Source: Hevea brasiliensis
Lineage: Eukaryota > Streptophyta > Magnoliopsida > Malpighiales > Euphorbiaceae
Assembly (NCBI RefSeq): GCF_030052815.1
Contig: NC_079499.1
Location: 72,617,760-72,681,759 of the forward strand
Length of the DNA: 64,000 nt
Direction of reading: 5' to 3'
Part shown: positions 58,570 to 64,000 of the stretch, in pieces
Numbering within the stretch: position 1 is the first letter of the stretch
Layout: the number at the start of each line of letters is the position of its first letter
The notes under the pieces: generated by a model
The model's database searches: none
What the model saw: only the letters and a program-made list of their open reading frames with translations
Told to the model about the DNA's origin: nothing
Position numbers and translations under genes: made by a program

Positions 58570-59640
58570 TCTCCCTCAAGTTGGTTTATGTATGTTACAC
58601 ATGCCCAACTTACAAAGTAAAGTATCAAATATCTTATTGTTCAAACATTTAATAAACATATCAGCCACTTGTTCTTTGGAAGTCACATAAGAGACACTTA
58701 AAGACCCATCAACTATTTTCTCCTTTATAAAGTGCCAATCAATCTCTACATGTTTGATCCGATCATGTTAAACTGGGTTATGAATTATACTAATAGCAGC
58801 TTTGTTGTCGCAAAATAAGGACAAATTGTTTGTTTCTAATAATTGCATTTCCTTCATCAATTTCCGCAACCATTATAGCTCATATATATCCTGTGCCATG
58901 GCTCTATATTTTGCCTCTGCACTAGATCTTGTTGTTACAATCTACTTCTTACTTTTCAAGTGACTAAATTGCCGCCAATAAAGGTGCAATAGCCTGATGT
59001 TAATCTCCTATCATCAAAAGATCCAGTCCAATCTGCATCTGTAAAGACTTTCATTTGGAAATGGTCATGCTTTTAAAAAAAAAGTCCCTTTCCAGGTGCA
59101 GATTTTAAATACCTCAAAATACAAAAGATAGCTTCTAAGTGAGGTTTTCGAGTATTATGCATATACTTACTCACCAGGCTTACAACATAGGCTATGTCTA
59201 GTCTACTATGAAAGAGATAAATCAATCTCCAAACTAACCTCCAATATCTTCCTATGTCAACTATCTCCCTAATTCCAGCTTGTAGCTTGTAATTAGCTTC
59301 AACAGGAGAGTTTGCCAGTTTACAGCCCAACATGCCTGTCTCATCTAAGAGGTCTAATATATACTTCCTTTGAGAAATAAAAATCCTTTTGTCTGATCTG
59401 GCAACTTCTATTCCAAGGAAGTACCTTAATCTACCTAAGTCTTTAATCTCAAATTCTTGAGCCAATCGCTCCTTTAGATGAGCAATCTCCTCCTTGTCAT
59501 CTCCTGTCACCACTATATCATCAACATAAACAATGAGTAGTGTGATCTTACCTCCATGGTGTTTCATGAATAGGGTATGATCGGCATTACTTTGATAGAA
59601 TCCAAAGGAAATCATAGCCTTACTAAATCCATGCTCTTGG
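58570..59640 (-). pseudogene. Copia E4 RT and RNase H
   Basis: The longest clean frame (59615-59073, 180 codons) carries catalytic [50 protein letters not shown] and [16 protein letters not shown]. RNase H lies below in broken frames to 58600, with CDNKAAISIIHNP-type sequence near 58815-58775, and ends MCNIHKPT before the polypurine tract. The N-terminal RT (60040-59640) reads in shifted frames. Confidence 0.85.
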
Positions 59641-60256
59641 TGACTACTTCAAGCCATATAGTGCCTTTTTCAATCTACAGGCTTTTCCTTTGGTCTTTTC
59701 ACCCTCAAACCCCGGAGGGATATCCATATACACTTTTTCTTTCAAATCTCCATGCAAAAAAACATTCTTCACATCAAATTATTGTAGGTCCCATTCAAGG
59801 TTTGCAGCACATGATAGCAAAATCCTGATTGTATTCATTTTAGCAACAGGTGCAAAAGTCTCTTGATAATCCACCCATATGACTGAGTAAATCCTTTTGC
59901 CACTAACCTGACCTTACATCTTTCAATTGAATCATCTACTTTATACTTTACAGTGAACACCCATTTGCATCCAACCAGTTTCTTCCCCAGAATAAGAGTA
60001 ACAAGATCTCATATCTCATTTTTTGCCACAGCCTTCTTCCCTTTTACCATAGCTGCCTTCCAATTTGGATTAAGTTATGCTTCCTTCCATTCCTGTGGGA
60101 TAAAAATTGAAAAAATAAACAAGACAAAAGCTCTATAGGAAGGAGACAAAGAATCATAGGAAACAAACTTGGATATAGAATGTTTAGTGTAAGTCCTAAC
60201 TCCTTTTCTAAAAGCAATGGGTATATTAAGGTCATCAACAAAAGTATTGAAGGAGT

Positions 60257-60749
60257 AGGGCCCAACATTCTGTTCGAACCGAACTGAATCATCAAAACCG
60301 AGTTAACCGAATTACAAATCAAAATAAATGAACAACCGAATCGAACCGAACCGCTCTATTTCAATTCGGTTCGGTTTGAACCGATCGATTTTGAGTTTTT
60401 AAGGGTTTTTTAATTTAGACTTGATTTTCAAGTTATTTGGTATGATTTTGACCTTAATTTGAATCTAATAACTATTAATCAATGAAATTAAATAATTTAT
60501 ATATATAAAATTACATATAATTCATAAATTTTCTATAAAAATAAATCAATTTAAAAATTAATAAAGCAATTCAGTTCGGTTCGGTTCAATTGATTATACT
60601 CTCTAAAATCAAAATGAACCGAAATAACTGAAATTTTTAGAATATAAAATAGAACCGAACCAAATTATCTTAAAAACCAAATCGAATTGCCGAATTAAGG
60701 CAGTTCGGTTTGATTTATTTGGTTCAAACCGAATAGTGCTCACCCTCAA
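60257..60749. mobile_element. hAT-like MITE with GGTTCGGTT motifs
   Basis: About 490 bp, noncoding, with inverted ends (AGGGCCCAACATTC and, reversed, AGGGTGAGCACTATTC) and many GAACCGAA/TTCGGTT motifs near both ends. A perfect 8-bp duplication GAAGGAGT flanks it (60249-60256 and 60750-60757), the size used by hAT transposons. It interrupts the linker of copia E4. Confidence 0.88.
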
Positions 60750-60925
60750 GAAGGAGTATCAAAAAAAGGAGACTCACTACATAATTCTCCAAGCTCAAAA
60801 TGTTCATGAGCTGGATCCAGAGGCTCTGACTGATCAGTCATATCATGTTTAATGACTGTATCTGTCTTATTCTGACAGGTATACGTTCTTAAATCCAATC
60901 TATTCAATCTTCCTGTAGTTTCAGG

Positions 60926-61560
60926 TTAAAAGTTGAGGAACTGATGATGATGGTTGGTCCTCATCCTTATCCTCAATGCTATGATTGGGTTCAAAAAAAA
61001 TCTCCCCCTAGAAAGGTAAAATAAATACCTCTTCCTTATTATGCTCCCCCTCAAGAGGTGGTTGGAAATGAGGTTCATATTCCCTAAAAGTAACATCCAT
61101 ATTAACAAATATTTCCTAGAGGGAGGATGATAACACTTATAATCCTTTTGAGTGCTAGAATAATCCACAAACACACATTTTTGAGCCCTAGGTTCTAGTT
61201 TCCCAACATTTGATCTATGAACAAAGCAAACACACCCTTCAACCTTTAAAAGAACAATATATGAATTCTGACCCTTAAGAACTTCCAGAGGACTCTTAAA
61301 GTTTAATGTGAGAAGAGGCATTCGATTAATAAGATATGCTGCAATAAGAATAGCATCCCCCCAATATGATGTGGGAAGGTTCATTGTAAACATGAGTGAT
61401 CAAGCTACTTCAAGTAAATGCCAATTTTTCCTTTTAGATACTCCATTTTGTGCAATTGTATTCACACAACTAGTTTGATGTAGGATTCCATGAGACTCTA
61501 AATAAAAATGAAAGACTTTATTCATATACTCTATCCCATTGTCAGTTCTTAAAATTTTGA
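60926..61560 (-). pseudogene. Copia E4 integrase
   Basis: Minus strand: the frame 61393-60926 begins MFTMNLPTSYWGDAILIAA and continues [36 protein letters not shown] and VFVDYSSTQKDYKCYHPP. The upstream part (61560-61394) reads [21 protein letters not shown] sequence with a break. The catalytic core is incomplete in any one frame. Confidence 0.8.
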
Positions 61561-63330
61561 CCTTGCATTAAACTAGGTGCAAATCATTTTATGAAATTAC
61601 AAATAACAAGAAAAAAAAAAACTTCATCTTTAGATCTCATCAAATAAACCCAAGTCAATCCAGTGCAAAGTAAATAAAAGTGACAAATCATCTATAATCA
61701 GATAAAGAGATTATTTGAGCAGGACCCCATACATCATAATGGATAGTCATAAAAAGAACCAAAGATTTATTATTTATTGAAAGATAAGAATTCCTTGTGT
61801 GTTTGACAAGTTCACAAGCATCACAAACCAACACTGATTTGCATTGTCTAAACAAAATGGGATATAACCTTTCTAAGGTTCAAAAAGAAGGATGTCCTAA
61901 TCTCCTATGCCATTGAATGATCTCCTGATCAGCTCTTATTGAATTTCCCACCAAAGCTTTGGGTTTGAGAAATAATTACTATCATATAGCGAATACAAAC
62001 CATATTGCAATCTACCACTGCCAATTATTCTCCCTATTTTCAGTTCCTGAAACACACAATGGCTAGGAAAAAATTCAACTTTGCAATTAAGGGCTTTAGT
62101 AATGGAGCTAACAAATAAGAAATTAAGAGATTAATAGGAAAACTAGGCACATGCAAAACTGAAGCAAGATTTATAGTAGCAGTGCATTCAACAGAACCTG
62201 TTCCAAAGATATTGGCTAAGGATTCATCCACTATGCGGACTTTTTTTTTGTTGAATATGAGGAATAGGTTGTAAATTTATTTGAAGAGCTTGTCATGTGC
62301 TTGTTTGCTCCAAAATCTATAACCCAAGGAGATTTTTCAAGATCAGCATAAAAACATTACCTGATTTAATAAAATTAGAAGAGGCAACTTTGGCAATTTG
62401 AGATTCTAGCTGTGATAGCAAACGCCTCAGGGATTGTACTTATTCATCGGAGAGGATTCCAGTGGTGGCAGCAGAAGAATTGTTTTCAGAAAGATCCACT
62501 GTCTCAGAAACATTTGCTTGTAGTCTTGCTTGTAGTCTTTCTTCATGGGCGACTATGTAGCTTCCAACAATGTTCTTTAGTATGTCTTGATTTTCCACAA
62601 TAATCACAGTGTAAATGATCCTTATCCGATGGACTATGTTACTGTTCTCGGAAGGAAGCAACTACTAACCCTACCTTGCCACTACGTAAAGAGTAGATCA
62701 TGACACTTCTCCTGCTTTCCTCCTACTATACATAAGAATAAGTTTGCCTTAGGAAAGGCATGGGATCCTTACTAAGCACTTGGATCAGAATCTAATCAGA
62801 ATCTATGTTTAATCCAACAAGAAAGTCATAAATCCGTTCTTTGTCAATTCATTTTTGGAATTTAATAGCATCAGAGTACAAATGGCTTGCAGCCTTGGTA
62901 ATAGTCTAGTTCCTCCCACAAACCACTTAATTTAACAAAGTACTGAGCAATGGTCATCTCACCTTGTTTCATGTTATGAACCTTGTTCCGTAGCTCATAG
63001 ATTTGTGCATCATTGCCCATTTGGTAATAAGTTTGAGATACAACATTTCAAATGCCAGCACCATTATCCAGAAGCAAATATCCCCAGTCTATTTGTGGTT
63101 GTATTGAATTAATTATCCAAGACATCACTAGGGAATTCTCTGATTCCCACTAGCTATAAGTAGAAACACTTGCTTCACGTTTGGTTTTGTCTCCAGTGAT
63201 ATATCCCTAGAGCCCTCTAGCCTGAATAAACAGCAAACAAGATCTCGACCGTGCAAGATAATGAGTACCATCAAGCTTTACAAGGCCAATTTGTAACGAG
63301 GGGTTATCACTCATAAGGCTCATCTTTGTT
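61561..63330 (-). pseudogene. Copia E4 gag, protease and GAG-pre-integrase
   Basis: Gag from about 63330 downward in broken frames. The zinc-knuckle region is 62640-62540 (C.YCGKS.H pattern split by shifts). The segment 62661-62440 runs on to protease-side sequence. Protease-like ESLANIFGTGSVECTATIN and LASVLHVPSFPINLL lie at 62231-62120, and the GAG-pre-integrase is near 61980-61830. The DSG-type catalytic motif lies in a damaged stretch near 62330. Confidence 0.7.
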
Positions 63331-63805
63331 TCAATAAATTCCTTTTTCCATCAGCCATATTAAAGAATTAGGGCAAAAAAAGAGGAAACGAAGCAACAAA
63401 AAAGTCAAAGCAGCAGCAATAGAGAGGGAAAAAGTAAACCCAAAAATCAAAAGTGCAAACCAAGGTGAGAAACCAGCTAGGTAGAAGCGCAAAGACCTAG
63501 GGAGATTGTTGGAGAAGAAATCGGCTTAAAAAAACCTTGAAATCGGCTGAAAAAAAACCCCAGAAACGGCAATACACGACGGAGTGTGGGATCGGTGGGG
63601 GAACTTGTAATGGCATGTTCGGCCACGCACGATGTCCGGCGGCAAAGATTTTCCGACAACAGGCCGATCGAAAGACTCTCTTTCCTCCGGCAAGGGTGGT
63701 GTCGAACAACTCCTTGGTGGTTGGTTCCTATAATCTTACCCTAGCAACCCTAACACTGTTTGCAGGAAACTCACACCAAATATTAATGGCAGAACTCTAA
63801 TACCA
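63331..63805 (-). other. Copia E4 leader
   Basis: Untranslated region between primer site and gag on the minus strand. It is locally GC-richer than the rest of the element (63540-63720) and codes for nothing recognised. Confidence 0.6.
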
Positions 63806-64000
63806 TGTTGAGAAGGAAAAGAGTTTTTAATTTCAATGTGCATTTGCCTTATACACTCTTCCTATTTATATTATACAGTTCTGAATACAAAAGAGGAAGA
63901 TACCTACAAGGAAAGAAAAAATACAATACAATCCCTTTAATTTAGGGATTTACAATCTATAATCCCTTTAATGCAGAAATTTACAATCCAGTAGAATTCC
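63806..64000 (-). repeat. Copia E4 5' LTR, partial
   Basis: Shares TGTTGAGAAGGAAAAGAG-type sequence and most of its length with 58400-58568. It is cut by the window end. Confidence 0.83.

Larger units (their letters stand above)
58400..64000 (-). mobile_element. Copia E4: LTR retrotransposon running off the window
   Basis: Minus-strand element with 3' LTR at about 58400-58568 and 5' LTR from 63806 past the window end. A primer site TGGTATTAGAGT (63805-63794) has two changes from the usual sequence. Domains in order: gag, protease, integrase, linker (interrupted by a MITE), RT and RNase H, with a polypurine tract (cttgagggagag, 58580-58569). It is the most readable of the five E copies but still has stops. 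It is inserted upstream of the host exon at 58119, in the same orientation as the gene. Confidence 0.88.

Noticed and set aside
63477..63800. GC-richer open frames near the right end as a host gene
   Set aside because: They sit in the leader between the E4 primer site and gag, have no family motif, and occur in all frames because of base composition.

Overview
This is plant nuclear DNA, most likely from a dicot. The evidence is a plant-specific PSK SIMULATOR-like (DUF668) gene split by GT-AG introns, plus dense Ty1/copia and Ty3/gypsy retrotransposons with initiator-tRNA-Met primer sites (TGGTATCAGAGC), an RTE-type LINE, a TRIM and several MITE or fold-back elements. The species cannot be fixed from the sequence alone.

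The only host gene I can support runs on the minus strand across almost the whole window. Eight coding exons join in phase: 58119-58029, 47379-47282, 46984-46915, 38288-38185, 1959-1843, 1642-1566, 1460-1416 and 1291-823. They give 357 codons including the stop, with no internal stop. The 5' exons must lie beyond base 64000. The introns are 10649, 297, 8626, 36225, 200, 105 and 124 bp. Every identified transposon lies in one of the three large introns or upstream of the most 5' exon seen.

Layout. 1-822 is the 3' flank. 823-1959 holds four exons. 1960-38184 is a 36-kb intron. It contains copia B (3543-14212) with a young gypsy A (3870-11568) inside it, a copia RT scrap, copia C (14865-19691, perfect 5-bp target duplication), copia E1 (19714-25833) carrying a fold-back element and a MITE, a possible gypsy LTR piece, copia E2 with another MITE, the D1/D2 copia pair on the minus strand (29688-33343), and chromovirus H (33344-36790). 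38289-46914 holds a TRIM (38334-39200), an RTE LINE (39700-41319), the 5' part of copia E5 and gypsy I. 47380-58028 holds copia F with fragment G and copia E3 (49411-55811) inside it; E3 contains a 1.45-kb hairpin element. From 58400 to the window end is copia E4, which contains a hAT-like MITE.

Gypsy A is the only nearly intact element: two 936-bp LTRs with 11 differences, long gag-protease and pol frames, and one in-frame stop. All other elements are broken by stops, frameshifts or deletions. The window is best read as one host gene whose introns expanded by repeated nested insertion while the exons and splice sites stayed readable. I found no CRISPR, tRNA or rRNA genes, and no bacterial-type system.
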